Positions 15,442 through 24,980 of a DNA stretch of 64,000 bases are shown piece by piece. Source of the stretch: Streptomyces sp. L-9-10. Its GTDB lineage: Bacteria; Actinomycetota; Actinomycetes; Streptomycetales; Streptomycetaceae. The stretch's first letter is position 1. Every line of letters starts with the position of its first letter. The DNA is taken from the NCBI RefSeq assembly GCF_004151105.1, contig NZ_PHRF01000050.1:1-64000 (forward strand), in the 5' to 3' direction. Made by a program: the position numbers and the translations under genes. Below the pieces are notes generated by a model. That model did not search any database. It was not told the origin of the DNA and saw only the letters and a program-made list of their open reading frames with translations.

Positions 15442-18400
15442 ATGACGTACGCAGGGCCCTCCCTCCCCACGAGCATCGCGGAGGTCCTGACCGAACCGCC
15501 GCGCGCGTTCTCGCCCACCGCCATCTGGTGGTGGAGCGGGGAACGGCTCGACCGCGCGCGCCTGCGCGACCAGCTCGAACGCTTCGCGGACGGCGGGGTG
15601 TTCAACCTCGTCCTGCTCAACCTCGCACCGTCAGGCCCGCTGTTCGGCTCCGACGCCGACGACCCGCCGTTCCTCTCCGATGCCTGGTGGGCGCTGCTCG
15701 AAGGGGTCTGCGACGACGCGCGCGACCTGGGCATCGGACTCTGGTTCTACGATCAGCTCGGATTCTCCGGAGCCGACCTCCAGGCCCGTCTGGTCGATGA
15801 GCGGCCCGGGTACGCGGGCCGCCGGCTCGACCGCGTACGCGCGGTGGTCGACGGCCCCGGCGAACTGCGCTGCCCCGCCCACGCGCTGCCGCTGGCGGGC
15901 CTCGCGGAACGGGTCGACGGCGACGGAACCCCCACCGGTCCCGCGATCCCGCTCCCGCTCGTCGCGGACGGACGGGCCGCGATCGTACGGGCGCCCGGCC
16001 CCGGACGGTGGCGGCTGACGCTCCATCACCACACCGCCCTCGGCTTCGACTACCTCGGCGCGGACGCCTGCGCGGCGCTGCTCGCGGGGGTGCACGGCGA
16101 GTTCGAGCGGCGGCTCGGCGACCGCCTCGGGACCGTCGTCGTCGGCTCGTTCCAGGATGAACTGCCCTCCCTGCCCACCTGGTCGACGGAGTTCGCCGAC
16201 ACCTTCCGGCGGCAGCGCGGCTACGACCTCGTACCGCATCTGGACGCCCTGTACGAGGACGGCGCGGACCGCCCCGACGTCCACCGGATCCGCCACGACT
16301 ACCATCTGACCCGCGCCGAACTCGCCGAAGCGGCCTTCTTCCGGCCGCTCGCCGCCTGGCACGAGCGGCACGGGCTGGTCGTCGGCTGCGACCAGCAGGA
16401 CCCGGCCCGCGCCGGACACCCGGTCGCCGGTGTCGAGCTGTACGCCGACTACGCCCGTACCCACCGCTGGTTCTCCGCGCCCGGCTCCGACCACCACGGG
16501 GACGCCCGGATCCACTCCTCCCTCGCCCATCTGTACGGCAGGCCCCGTACCTGGATCGAGGCATTCCACTCCACCGGCTGGGGCGGCACGCTGGAGGAGA
16601 CCTACGACTGGCTCCTGCCGTGGCTGCGCGCCGGCGCGACCCTCTACAACCCGCACGCCGTCTACTACACGACCAAGGGCGGCTGGTGGGAGTGGGCGCC
16701 GCCGGGCACCGACTGGCGTCAGCCGTACTGGACACACCATCGCGTCTTCGCCGACGCCGTCACCCGGCTCTGCGCGATCCTCAGCCTCGGCAGCCATCTG
16801 TGCGACACCGCGATCCTGCTGCCCACCACCACCGCCCAGACCGGCGCGGCACTCGACGGCGTGTCCGCCGACGCGCGCCGGGCCCAGGTGGTCTATCTCG
16901 AACTCGTCGGGGACATGACCTGGTTCAGGACCCGGCCGGGGGTGGCCGACCGGCTGGGCCTGGACGCCGATGTGATCGACGACGACTCCCTCGCCCGCGC
17001 CCAGGTCAGGGACGTGGGAGAGGGGACACGGCTGTGCGTGGCGGGCGAGAGCTACGCGACGGTCGTGCTGCCCGCGTGCACGGCGCTCGAAGAGGACACC
17101 GCGCTCCGCCTCATCGAATTCGCCTCGGGGGGAGGGGAGTTGATCGCCATCGGCGCGCTCCCCGAGCATGTCATCGGCCGGGACGGGGCCGCGGGACCGG
17201 ACAAGGTACGGGACGAACTGTGCGCGTGCTTCGCCGACGGCCGCGCGGTCCTCGTCGCCACGGCGGACGATCTGGGCGGGGCGCTGCGGCGGGAACGGGA
17301 TCCGGGACAGGGCCTGGCGCGGGCCGGAGCGGAGCCGGTCGTACGGGCGTCGGTTCCCGCGCTCGCGCGCCGGGTGGACGACGCGACGGTGGTGTTCCTG
17401 ACCGCGGCCTCGTTCGACGCGCCTCGCGCGACCCGTGCGGCGGTCGCCGCTCCCGACGAACGGGGCGCCGCCCAGGGCTGGATCGACGCCCGTTACGACT
17501 TCGACCCCGAGCGCTATGTGCGGCAGGCACAGGTGCGGGTCCGGGATGTGGAGGGACCGGCCGTACTGCTCGATCCCTTCGGCGGTGAGCCGCGTACCGT
17601 ACCGGTCCGGGCCGTCGAGGACGACGAACGGGCCGTGGAGGCCGTGGTGCCGTTCGACCGCGGGCCCGCGGTGGTCCTGGTCTTTCCGGCGCGGACGGCG
17701 GAGCGCACGGGGGGCGTGGACCCGGGTCCGGTCACGGGGGGCGCGGCTCGTACGGCACGTACGGTGGTCGAGGTCCCGCCGGACGCCGAGTGGGACATGA
17801 CGCTGGTCCCGACCATGGACAACACCTGGGGCGACTTCGCGCGGCCCGCGACCGGCCCTTGCGGCGGAGTCGGCGGTCCTGCCGCTCCTGTTGGCGCCGG
17901 TGATCGCGAGGGCCATGCCGTCGTCGAGTGCCGTACGTTCCGGCGGGGCCGCGCGGGCGACCCGGCCCGGCCGCGGGCGCACGCCACCTTCGGGCCCCAC
18001 GCGCTCCTGCTCGACGGCGACGGCGACGGCGACGGTGGATCGGTGCTCGAATGGTCCGACACCCGGGGCATCCACAAGGACCCGATCCACCGTGATGTCC
18101 TCGGACCCAAGGGGCATGTGCCCGAGGAGTTCGTACGGATCGGCCCGACCGCCGCCGGGACGGTGGCACGCGTCCGGACCGAACTGCTCCTGGACGACGC
18201 CTTCGACGGACAGCTGGCGATCGGGGCCGCGGCGGCGAAGACGGTACGGCTCGGGGGCGTCCCCGTCGCACTGGACGACGGCGGCCATCTCGCCATGGGG
18301 ACGGTACGGCTCGCGCCCGGCAGCCATCTCCTCGAACTGGACCTGACACCCGATCAGGACGTCGATTTGCGCGCGCACGTGGCGCTCGTCCGCGATCCGG

Positions 18401-19614
18401 AGCGCTACCGCCGTCCCGAGTGGATCCTCGCGCCCGGTGGCCGCGCCTCCGTGGCGACGACCCTCACCGTGACGGACCTTCCCGGCCGGGCGATCGTCCA
18501 GATCGCCGCGCGGGGGCGCTGCGTACTGCGCGTCAACGGTCATGTGGTCGGCATACAGGGCGGATTCGACCCGTACGCCGAACACGCCGTGCCGCGCGTA
18601 CGACGGCACGACATCGCGTCGGCCCTGCGGATCGGCGTCAACCAGCTGGTGGTGGAGACGGACGAAGGTGAGGACCCCGCCGTCCTGGTGGACGCGGCCC
18701 TCTACGACGTCCATGGCCGGTGCGTGACGACCGTGCACAGTGACGGCACATGGCGGGCCGAGCGCGCCGGTGAACAGCTGCCGGTCGTGGTGCGCCGGGA
18801 ACAGGTGGGGGATCCGGCCGCGCTGTATCTGCGCCGTCGGCCGCATCCGCTCCCCGGCGCCGCCTGGCTGGACCCGGACGCCGACGACGGCACGGTCGTA
18901 CCGGTCGGCTTCGCCGTTCCCGGAGCGCGGCCGGAAGTGGAGTGGTTCCGGTGTGAACTCCCGCCGGGAGCACGTCGGTTGACGGTCGACACGAGGGGCG
19001 CGACTGCCGTGTTCCTCGACGGTCGCGAACACACCGTGACATCCGCGGACGGCAGCGGACCGGACAGCGGCGGTGTGGCCGGCACACATACCGTGACCGT
19101 CGATCTGCCGGCCGACGGCCCCTCCGGAACCCGGACCGCCACGCTCCGGGTGGAGACCCGCCCCGGCCACCAGGGCGGCGCCGCGCTGGCGGGCCCCGTG
19201 CGGTGCGAGGTCGGCCCCGGGCGGATCCGCACCGGCGACTGGGAATCACGCGGCCTCGCCGAATACAGCGGCGGTGTGCGCTACAGCCGCGTGATGACCC
19301 TGCCGGCCGAAGCCGAAGCCGGTACTTGCGTCGGTACCGGCCAGGTCTCGCTCGATCTGGGGCGCGTGCGCGGCACGGCGGAGGTACGGGTCGACGGTGT
19401 CACCGCCGGGGTGCGGGTGTGCTCTCCGTACGTCTTCGATCTGACGGGACTGGCCGGGCCGGGGGAGCGTACGGTCGAGATCACCGTGTTCGGCACGCTC
19501 GCCCCGTACCTGGACGCCACGAGCCCGACCCACTTCGTCTTCCCCGGGCAGCGCGTCACCGGACTGATGGGCCCCGTACGGCTGATCACCGGCCCGCCGG
19601 GACCCACCCCGTGA
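15442..19614 (+). CDS. Large GH106-like glycoside hydrolase (putative alpha-L-rhamnosidase)
   Basis: A 1390-residue protein, started at the ATG at 15442 six bp after the minisatellite. The N-terminal motif FSPTAIWWWSGERL and the GGVFNLVLLNL strand resemble the (beta/alpha)8 start of GH106 alpha-L-rhamnosidases, and family members are usually about 1100-1400 residues. Further on are a domain around residues 200-480 with EAFHSTGWGG and several C-terminal beta-sandwich, carbohydrate-binding-like segments (for example, about 1300-1385). No signal peptide is seen. A GDGDGDGDG run occurs near residue 860. It sits in the GH78-importer operon, which supports a rhamnoside substrate. GH106 membership is inferred from motifs only. 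Confidence 0.75.
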   Translation: MTYAGPSLPTSIAEVLTEPPRAFSPTAIWWWSGERLDRARLRDQLERFADGGVFNLVLLNLAPSGPLFGSDADDPPFLSDAWWALLEGVCDDARDLGIGLWFYDQLGFSGADLQARLVDERPGYAGRRLDRVRAVVDGPGELRCPAHALPLAGLAERVDGDGTPTGPAIPLPLVADGRAAIVRAPGPGRWRLTLHHHTALGFDYLGADACAALLAGVHGEFERRLGDRLGTVVVGSFQDELPSLPTWSTEFADTFRRQRGYDLVPHLDALYEDGADRPDVHRIRHDYHLTRAELAEAAFFRPLAAWHERHGLVVGCDQQDPARAGHPVAGVELYADYARTHRWFSAPGSDHHGDARIHSSLAHLYGRPRTWIEAFHSTGWGGTLEETYDWLLPWLRAGATLYNPHAVYYTTKGGWWEWAPPGTDWRQPYWTHHRVFADAVTRLCAILSLGSHLCDTAILLPTTTAQTGAALDGVSADARRAQVVYLELVGDMTWFRTRPGVADRLGLDADVIDDDSLARAQVRDVGEGTRLCVAGESYATVVLPACTALEEDTALRLIEFASGGGELIAIGALPEHVIGRDGAAGPDKVRDELCACFADGRAVLVATADDLGGALRRERDPGQGLARAGAEPVVRASVPALARRVDDATVVFLTAASFDAPRATRAAVAAPDERGAAQGWIDARYDFDPERYVRQAQVRVRDVEGPAVLLDPFGGEPRTVPVRAVEDDERAVEAVVPFDRGPAVVLVFPARTAERTGGVDPGPVTGGAARTARTVVEVPPDAEWDMTLVPTMDNTWGDFARPATGPCGGVGGPAAPVGAGDREGHAVVECRTFRRGRAGDPARPRAHATFGPHALLLDGDGDGDGGSVLEWSDTRGIHKDPIHRDVLGPKGHVPEEFVRIGPTAAGTVARVRTELLLDDAFDGQLAIGAAAAKTVRLGGVPVALDDGGHLAMGTVRLAPGSHLLELDLTPDQDVDLRAHVALVRDPERYRRPEWILAPGGRASVATTLTVTDLPGRAIVQIAARGRCVLRVNGHVVGIQGGFDPYAEHAVPRVRRHDIASALRIGVNQLVVETDEGEDPAVLVDAALYDVHGRCVTTVHSDGTWRAERAGEQLPVVVRREQVGDPAALYLRRRPHPLPGAAWLDPDADDGTVVPVGFAVPGARPEVEWFRCELPPGARRLTVDTRGATAVFLDGREHTVTSADGSGPDSGGVAGTHTVTVDLPADGPSGTRTATLRVETRPGHQGGAALAGPVRCEVGPGRIRTGDWESRGLAEYSGGVRYSRVMTLPAEAEAGTCVGTGQVSLDLGRVRGTAEVRVDGVTAGVRVCSPYVFDLTGLAGPGERTVEITVFGTLAPYLDATSPTHFVFPGQRVTGLMGPVRLITGPPGPTP

Positions 19615-19663
19615 ACGTCCCCCCGGTGAACGTCCCCCCGTGAGCGCCCCCCCGTGAGCGTCC
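19611..19663 (+). repeat. Four-unit 13-15 bp tandem repeat spanning the GH106-like stop codon
   Basis: Units of the form GTGARCGYCCCCCC begin at 19611, 19626, 19640 and 19654. The first unit contains the TGA stop of the preceding gene, so copy-number change here would not alter the protein. Confidence 0.7.
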
Positions 19664-19681
19664 GCGCGGGCCGGGCGCCGC

Positions 19682-21133
19682 TCAGTGGGCCGCGGCCGGC
19701 CCCCGCCACCTGGCACGCGCGCTTCCGACCCTGAACAGATAGTCGGCATAGGCCTGTTCGTAGAACGCGACGCCCGCGGGATCCGGGTCCACCACCGCGT
19801 CGGGCGCGGTCCACGCCGCGACGTCCAGGCTCTGTCCCAGCTCCGCTCCCCGGGCCTCGACCGCGGCCAGCACCGCACCGCGCGCGCCCGGTTCCGGCCC
19901 CCGCGCGACCCGCAGCGGGCGGCCGAGGACATCCGCGAACAGCCGCAGCCAGGCGAGGCTGCGCGTACCGCCCCCGCACACGGCCAGCTCGCCGGTGAGC
20001 CCCGCGGCCTCCAGACAGTGCCGCGCCGCGAACGCGATCGCCTCGCACATGCCCCGCACCAGGTCCTCGCGGGAGGCCCGCAGATCGAGACCGGTGAACT
20101 CCGCGCGCGCCGTGGGGTCGACGAACGGCGCGCGTTCGCCCGACGGTGACAGATAGGGCAGCGCGGCGACCCCCCGGGCGCCGCGCGGGGTCGCGTCCAA
20201 GATGCCGGAGACCTGGTCGTGGGTGGTGCCGGTGAGATCGAGCACCCAGTCGAGCGCGACCGTACCGGTCATCGCGGGCAGTGCCCGCATATGGCGGTCG
20301 GGCCGGGCCAGCGCGAGATGGAATCCGACGGGGTCCTCGTCGAACGCGACCCGCTCGACCACGACTTGGCACGCCAGGGTGGTACCGACGATCAGGAGCC
20401 CGTCGCCGGGCTCGGTCACGCCCGCGCCGATCGCGCTCGCGGGAAGGTCGTAGGGACCGGAGGTGACGGGGGTACCGCGCGACAGGCCCGGGGTGCGGCC
20501 ATGGGCCTCGCCGTACGGCAGGGTCGCCGCGATGGGCGGCAGCAGCCCCGCGCGGTGCTCCACCCCGAGGGCCGCGAGCGCCTCGGGGGAGTAGGTCCGG
20601 GTGCGCGGATCGAGGAACGGAACGGACGCGTCCGAGAGATCGGTGGCACGCTCGCCGGTGAGACGCAGGTGGACGACGTCCTTGCAGCAGGCGGCGGTCG
20701 TGGCGGCGTCCAGGGACGCCGGCTCGTTACGGTCGAGCCAGGCCAGCAGAGGCCCGGGGGAGCCGGGGAAGAGCACGTTCCCCGTACGCCGGTACATCTG
20801 TTCCGCGGTGCCGTCGTCCATCCACCCGGCGACGAGTCCACCCGCCCTGCCGTCCATCCACGACAGGGCGGGGCGTACGGCGCGGCCCCCGGCGTCGACC
20901 AGCCACAGGCCGTCGCCCTGACCGGTGATCGCGACCAGGGCGGGCGCGCGTCCGCCGGTCACCGAGCCGAGGACGTCGGTGGCGGCGAGGACCACCTCTT
21001 CGACGTCCTGCTCGACACCGTCCCCCCGGCCGCCGAGCGAGATCGGCTTCGATTCCACCCGCAGTGCCGTGCCGTCCTCGGCGAAGGCCGCGGCCTTGAC
21101 GATCGAGGTTCCCATGTCCAGTCCGACGAACAC
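19682..21133 (-). CDS. FGGY-family carbohydrate kinase
   Basis: A 483-residue sugar kinase, GTG start at 21133 behind GGAGGAGAC. The N-terminal actin-like ATP site reads VGLDMGTSIVKAAAF; the C-terminal FGGY domain has VCGGGTRSLAWLRLFADVLG. Overall it is closest in style to gluconokinase/xylulokinase members. It would phosphorylate a ketose or sugar acid in the cytoplasm. It is the last gene of a leftward trio with the dehydrogenase and the DeoR regulator, although a 110-bp spacer with an 8+8 palindrome (21180-21203) lies upstream. The substrate is unknown. Confidence 0.85.
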   Translation of the reverse strand: MFVGLDMGTSIVKAAAFAEDGTALRVESKPISLGGRGDGVEQDVEEVVLAATDVLGSVTGGRAPALVAITGQGDGLWLVDAGGRAVRPALSWMDGRAGGLVAGWMDDGTAEQMYRRTGNVLFPGSPGPLLAWLDRNEPASLDAATTAACCKDVVHLRLTGERATDLSDASVPFLDPRTRTYSPEALAALGVEHRAGLLPPIAATLPYGEAHGRTPGLSRGTPVTSGPYDLPASAIGAGVTEPGDGLLIVGTTLACQVVVERVAFDEDPVGFHLALARPDRHMRALPAMTGTVALDWVLDLTGTTHDQVSGILDATPRGARGVAALPYLSPSGERAPFVDPTARAEFTGLDLRASREDLVRGMCEAIAFAARHCLEAAGLTGELAVCGGGTRSLAWLRLFADVLGRPLRVARGPEPGARGAVLAAVEARGAELGQSLDVAAWTAPDAVVDPDPAGVAFYEQAYADYLFRVGSARARWRGPAAAH

Positions 21134-21179
21134 CCTGTCTCCTCCGGTCGATGCGGCGAGCGTGACGAGCGTTCACGAG

Positions 21180-21203
21180 ACGTCACACAACGGCATGTGA
21201 CGT
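21180..21203. promoter_or_regulatory. Inverted repeat upstream of the FGGY kinase
   Basis: ACGTCACA (21180-21187) and TGTGACGT (21196-21203) are perfect 8-bp arms around an 8-nt centre, 47-70 bp before the kinase start. It could be an operator or an RNA hairpin that sets kinase level within the operon. Confidence 0.45.
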
Positions 21204-21243
21204 ACAGGTGAAGCCAGGCGACGTACTGTCAAACGGCGCGAGG

Positions 21244-22260
21244 TCAGATCACACGATGGGCGAGCGGTTCCCCGCGCAGGAACCGGCCCACCTCCGCGGC
21301 GGCGATACGCGCCGCGTTGTGCGCGACCGAGATGTTCGCCCCGGCCAGATGGGGCGTCATGACCAGACGGGGAGCGGTGCGCAGCCGGGAGTCCGCGGGC
21401 GGCGGCTCCACGGCGAACACATCCAGCCCCGCCGCCGCGAGCCGGCCCGACTCCAGCGCGTCGCAGAGCGCGTCCTCGTCCAGCAGCGCGCCACGCGCGC
21501 AGTTGACCACCACCGCGCCCTCGGGCAGCAGGGCGAGTTCGCGGGCGCCGAGCAGCCCGCGCGTCTCGGGCGTGAGCCGCGCGTGGAGTGAGACGACATC
21601 GGAGCGGCGCAGCAGTTCGTCCAGGTCGGCGACCGGCGTGCCGGACTCGCGCAGCGTGTCGGGGTCGGCGTACGGATCGTAGAGACGGACCCGCGCGCCG
21701 AGGGCGGTCAGCGCGCGGGCCACCCGGCTGCCGACCGCGCCGCAGCCGATCAGTCCGACGGTCGCCCCGTCCAGACCGGGACCGCAGTTGTCGTACGTGT
21801 AGAACTCGCCCGCCCAGCGGCCCGCCGCGAGCGCCGCCGAGGTCTCCGGGATCCGGCGCATCGTGGCCAGCAGCAGCCCGACGGTGTACTCGGCGGTGGC
21901 CGCCGCGTTGCGGCCGGGGGTGTTGCAGACCTGGACGCCGCGCTCCTTCGCCGCGTCGAGGTTGACGTTGACCGGGCCGCCCCTGCCGACGACGACCAGC
22001 CGCAGATCGGGCGAGCCGTCCAGCACCTTGCGGGTCACCGGAGCCATCTGCGTGACACACACCCGCGCCCCGCGCAGCGCGGTGAGGAGGGTGTCCTCGT
22101 CACCGGACGCCTCGTCGACCTCGGAGACCGGCCCGAACGGCGTCAGCGGCCAGGGGAGGCGCAGTTGGCCGATGGTGTGGTCCGTGCCGATCTCGGCCGT
22201 CAGCTCCCGGGTGAACAGATCGGGGGCGACGAAGTGGTCGCCGGCGGCGAGGATTCTCAT
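21244..22260 (-). CDS. D-2-hydroxyacid dehydrogenase (PGDH-like)
   Basis: A 338-residue NAD(H)-dependent dehydrogenase. The Rossmann motif is GLIGCGAVGSRVARAL (about 158-173). The family's catalytic Arg (NCARGALLDE), Glu (DVFAVEPP) and His (TPHLAGANIS) are all present, so it should be active on a D-2-hydroxy acid or the matching 2-keto acid. The ATG at 22260 follows AAGGAGAC. It lies between a sugar kinase and a DeoR regulator, which fits a pathway in which a sugar acid is oxidised or reduced; it is unlikely to be the housekeeping SerA because it lacks the long C-terminal regulatory domain. Confidence 0.85.
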   Translation of the reverse strand: MRILAAGDHFVAPDLFTRELTAEIGTDHTIGQLRLPWPLTPFGPVSEVDEASGDEDTLLTALRGARVCVTQMAPVTRKVLDGSPDLRLVVVGRGGPVNVNLDAAKERGVQVCNTPGRNAAATAEYTVGLLLATMRRIPETSAALAAGRWAGEFYTYDNCGPGLDGATVGLIGCGAVGSRVARALTALGARVRLYDPYADPDTLRESGTPVADLDELLRRSDVVSLHARLTPETRGLLGARELALLPEGAVVVNCARGALLDEDALCDALESGRLAAAGLDVFAVEPPPADSRLRTAPRLVMTPHLAGANISVAHNAARIAAAEVGRFLRGEPLAHRVI

Positions 22261-22368
22261 CGTTGAGGTCTCCTTGACGATCAGGGCGGGACGGGTACGG
22301 AGGTGGGCCGGGTACTGGAGCGAACGGTGCTCGGGGACGGGAGGGGCAGGAGGCGACCGGGGCCGGGC

Positions 22369-23154
22369 TCAGGTCTCGGCGACCTCGTAGTGGACGCCGC
22401 TCTCGTCGAGGGAGCGCAGCACCTCGGGCGGGGTGCGGTCGTCGACCAGTATCAGGTCGAACGTCGAGAGCGGGGTCAGCCGGTGCAGCGCGGTGCGGCC
22501 GAGTTTGGAGTGGTCGATCATCAGCACATTGCGGCCCGCGGCCTTGAGCATCGCGCGCTTGACGGCGACGATGCGCTGTTCCTGGTGGAAGGCGAAGTCG
22601 CCGTAGACGGACGAGGTGGAGACGAAACACATGTCGACCCGCAGGGCCTCGACGGCCTCCACACAGGGCACCCCGAGGAAGGAGTCGTGCAGGGGGTCGT
22701 AGTCGCCGCCCAGGGCCATCAGATGGATGCCGCGTTCACCGGCGAGCAGATTGAGCGCTTCCCGGAAGTTGGTGACGACGGTCAGCGGTTCGATACGGGG
22801 CAGGAGCCTGGCCAGTTCCAGCACGGTGGTCGAGTCATCGATCATCACCGACATCCCCGGGTCGATCAGCGTCGCGGCCTTCGCGGCGAGCGCCTCCTTC
22901 TCCGGCCGCATGGACTTCTTGCGGTAGGCGACATTGCTCTCGAACACCCCGGAGGGCTGCGCGGTGACACCCCCGCGGAACTTCCGCAGGACGCCCTCGC
23001 TCTCCAGCTCGTCGATATCGCGGTAGATCGTCATCACGCTCACGCCGAACCGCTCCGCCAGGTCCGACGCCGATGCCGAGCCCTCGGTCAGCACATGGTC
23101 GGAGATCTCCCGGCGGCGCTCTATGGGCCCCCGCTGGCTCTTGTCCTGTGACAT
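22369..23154 (-). CDS. DeoR/GlpR-family transcriptional regulator
   Basis: A 261-residue repressor. The N-terminal winged helix-turn-helix (about residues 8-62) contains SASDLAERFGVSVMTIYRDI, the DeoR signature region. The C-terminal sugar-phosphate sensor domain (about 75-255) has IDDSTTVLELARLL and VTNF motifs. DeoR-type proteins usually respond to a phosphorylated intermediate, here probably made by one of the flanking FGGY kinases. It is divergent from the second kinase, and the shared spacer holds a 21-bp repeated site (23179-23218), a likely operator controlling both directions. Confidence 0.9.
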   Translation of the reverse strand: MSQDKSQRGPIERRREISDHVLTEGSASASDLAERFGVSVMTIYRDIDELESEGVLRKFRGGVTAQPSGVFESNVAYRKKSMRPEKEALAAKAATLIDPGMSVMIDDSTTVLELARLLPRIEPLTVVTNFREALNLLAGERGIHLMALGGDYDPLHDSFLGVPCVEAVEALRVDMCFVSTSSVYGDFAFHQEQRIVAVKRAMLKAAGRNVLMIDHSKLGRTALHRLTPLSTFDLILVDDRTPPEVLRSLDESGVHYEVAET

Positions 23155-23178
23155 TCCCCGGTCCTGTTCACCTCATGA

Positions 23179-23218
23179 ATAACATGAAGCCCTGAGGTTA
23201 TAACATAGATTGTTGAGG
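23179..23218. promoter_or_regulatory. Duplicated operator between DeoR gene and FGGY kinase
   Basis: ATAACAT-N7-TGAGG occurs at 23179-23197 and again at 23200-23218, offset 21 bp (two turns). DeoR-family proteins often bind such phased direct repeats. Assignment to the adjacent regulator is inferred from position. Confidence 0.6.
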
Positions 23219-23423
23219 TACCGTTCGGCAGTCTTCACCACGGTCGATGGCCTGGTCAACCCGTCCGGCACCGCGTCAGCCCGTTCCTTACCAGGTGAGA
23301 CGTGGAGTCCGGAGCCATGAAGCCGCGCCGAAGCCCTCAATGGAATCCGCATCCAGGGTGTGAAATGCATCGTGAGATCAACATCCGCGAGAACACCGGA
23401 CGACGACAAGAAGGCGGGAACCC

Positions 23424-24980
23424 GTGACGGACCCACGCCACCAGGACGTACGCCACCAGGACGTGTGGATGGGAGTCGACCTGGGGACGCAGAGCGTACG
23501 CGCTCTGGCTGTCACCGACGACGGGCGGGTACTCGGCCGCGGCTCCGCCCCCCTCACCGGTCATCGTGAGGGGGACCGCCATGAACAACTGCCCGCCGAC
23601 TGGTGGCGGGGCGCCGGTGACGCCATCCGCCAGACGCTGAGCGCCCTGTCCGCCTCCACTCCCGCGTCCGCTTCCGCGCGGGGGCGTGCGCGCGTACGGG
23701 GAGTCGCGGTGTGCGGTACGTCGGGCACCGTCCTGCTGACCGACGCGCGCGGGGTGCCCCTGACCCCCGCGCTGATGTACGACGACGGCCGGGCCGGGGC
23801 CGAGGCGCGGTACGCGCAGGAGACCGGCGCCGAGGTATGGGACGCGCTCGGCCTCCGTATCCAGCCGAGCTGGGCGCTGGCCAAACTGCTCTGGCTCACC
23901 GGCGCGGGCGCGCGCGTGGGCGTCGGCGCGCAGGGCCTCGGCGGCACCGGCACCCTCCGGGGCGCCCGCGTCTGCCACCAGCCGGACTTCATCACCGCAC
24001 GCCTGGTCGGGCGGCCCGTGGCGACCGACTCCAGCCATGCCCTCAAGGCCGGCTACGACCTCCACACCCGCTCCTGGCCCACCGCCGTCCACGACCGGCT
24101 CGGCCTGTCCGGCCTCGACTTCCCCGCCGTGGTGGCCCCCGGCACCCCGCTCGGCACGGTGTGCGCCGAGGCGGCGGCCGACACGGGCCTGGCCGAAGGC
24201 ACCCCGGTCATCGCGGGCATGACGGACGGCTGTGCGGCCCAACTCGGTTCGGGCGCCTGGGAGGTGGGCCGGTGGAACACCGTCCTGGGCACCACACTCG
24301 TCCTCAAGGGCGTCACCGCCACCCCCCTCCGCGACCCCGCCGGTGTCCTCTACAACCACCGCTCCCCGGACGGGCACTGGCTCCCCGGCGGGGCTTCCAG
24401 CGTCGGCGCCGGCGCCCTGACCCACGCGTTCCCCGGAGCCGATCTCGCGCGCCTCGACCGTCTCGCCGCGGACCGTGAGCCGGCGAGCGTCGTCTCGTAC
24501 CCCCTGGTCTCGCGCGGCGAACGCTTCCCGTTCCTGGCCCCGGACGCCGAGGCGTTCACGCTCGGCCGCCCCTCCGACGACGCCGATCACCACGCGTCGC
24601 TGCTCCAGGGCGTCGCGCTCGCCGAGCGGCTCTGTCTGGCGTACGTACGTTTCCTGGGTGCCCCGATCGACGGACCGGTCACATTCACCGGCGGTGCCAC
24701 CCGCAGCGGCTACTGGAACCAGCTGCGCGCGGATGTCCTGGGCCGGCCCGCCGCCCTCCCCGAACAGGCCGACTCCGCCCTCGGCATGGCGGTGCTCGCC
24801 GCCCACGCGGTGACGGGCGGCGACGCGGCCCGCCGCATGGTGCGTATCCGTACGATTCTGGAACCGCGCCCGGAGGCCGGCCGGCGCTTCGACGGGCCCT
24901 TCGTGACCCTGGTCGACGCCCTCGAACAGCGCGGCTGGCTGCCCTCGGACGTGGCCGCCTACGCACGGGAGCACGGATGA
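23424..24980 (+). CDS. FGGY-family kinase, xylulokinase-like
   Basis: A 518-residue cytoplasmic sugar kinase, started at the GTG at 23424. The ATP-site motif GVDLGTQSVRALAV (about 17-30) and the C-terminal FTGGATRSGYWNQLRADVLG segment are typical of XylB-like members. The first codons contain a repeated CACCAGGACGT, giving HQDVRHQDV. Its stop overlaps the histidine-phosphatase start (ATGA), so the two are coupled. Transcription is likely controlled by the DeoR operator upstream. Two different FGGY kinases in one locus suggest two substrates or a stepwise route; the sugar is not known. Confidence 0.88.
   Translation: MTDPRHQDVRHQDVWMGVDLGTQSVRALAVTDDGRVLGRGSAPLTGHREGDRHEQLPADWWRGAGDAIRQTLSALSASTPASASARGRARVRGVAVCGTSGTVLLTDARGVPLTPALMYDDGRAGAEARYAQETGAEVWDALGLRIQPSWALAKLLWLTGAGARVGVGAQGLGGTGTLRGARVCHQPDFITARLVGRPVATDSSHALKAGYDLHTRSWPTAVHDRLGLSGLDFPAVVAPGTPLGTVCAEAAADTGLAEGTPVIAGMTDGCAAQLGSGAWEVGRWNTVLGTTLVLKGVTATPLRDPAGVLYNHRSPDGHWLPGGASSVGAGALTHAFPGADLARLDRLAADREPASVVSYPLVSRGERFPFLAPDAEAFTLGRPSDDADHHASLLQGVALAERLCLAYVRFLGAPIDGPVTFTGGATRSGYWNQLRADVLGRPAALPEQADSALGMAVLAAHAVTGGDAARRMVRIRTILEPRPEAGRRFDGPFVTLVDALEQRGWLPSDVAAYAREHG

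Noticed and set aside
15631..19170. A 1179-codon minus-strand frame opposite the GH106-like gene
   Set aside because: Random-looking composition and no start signal; the plus frame has coherent domains and sits in an operon.
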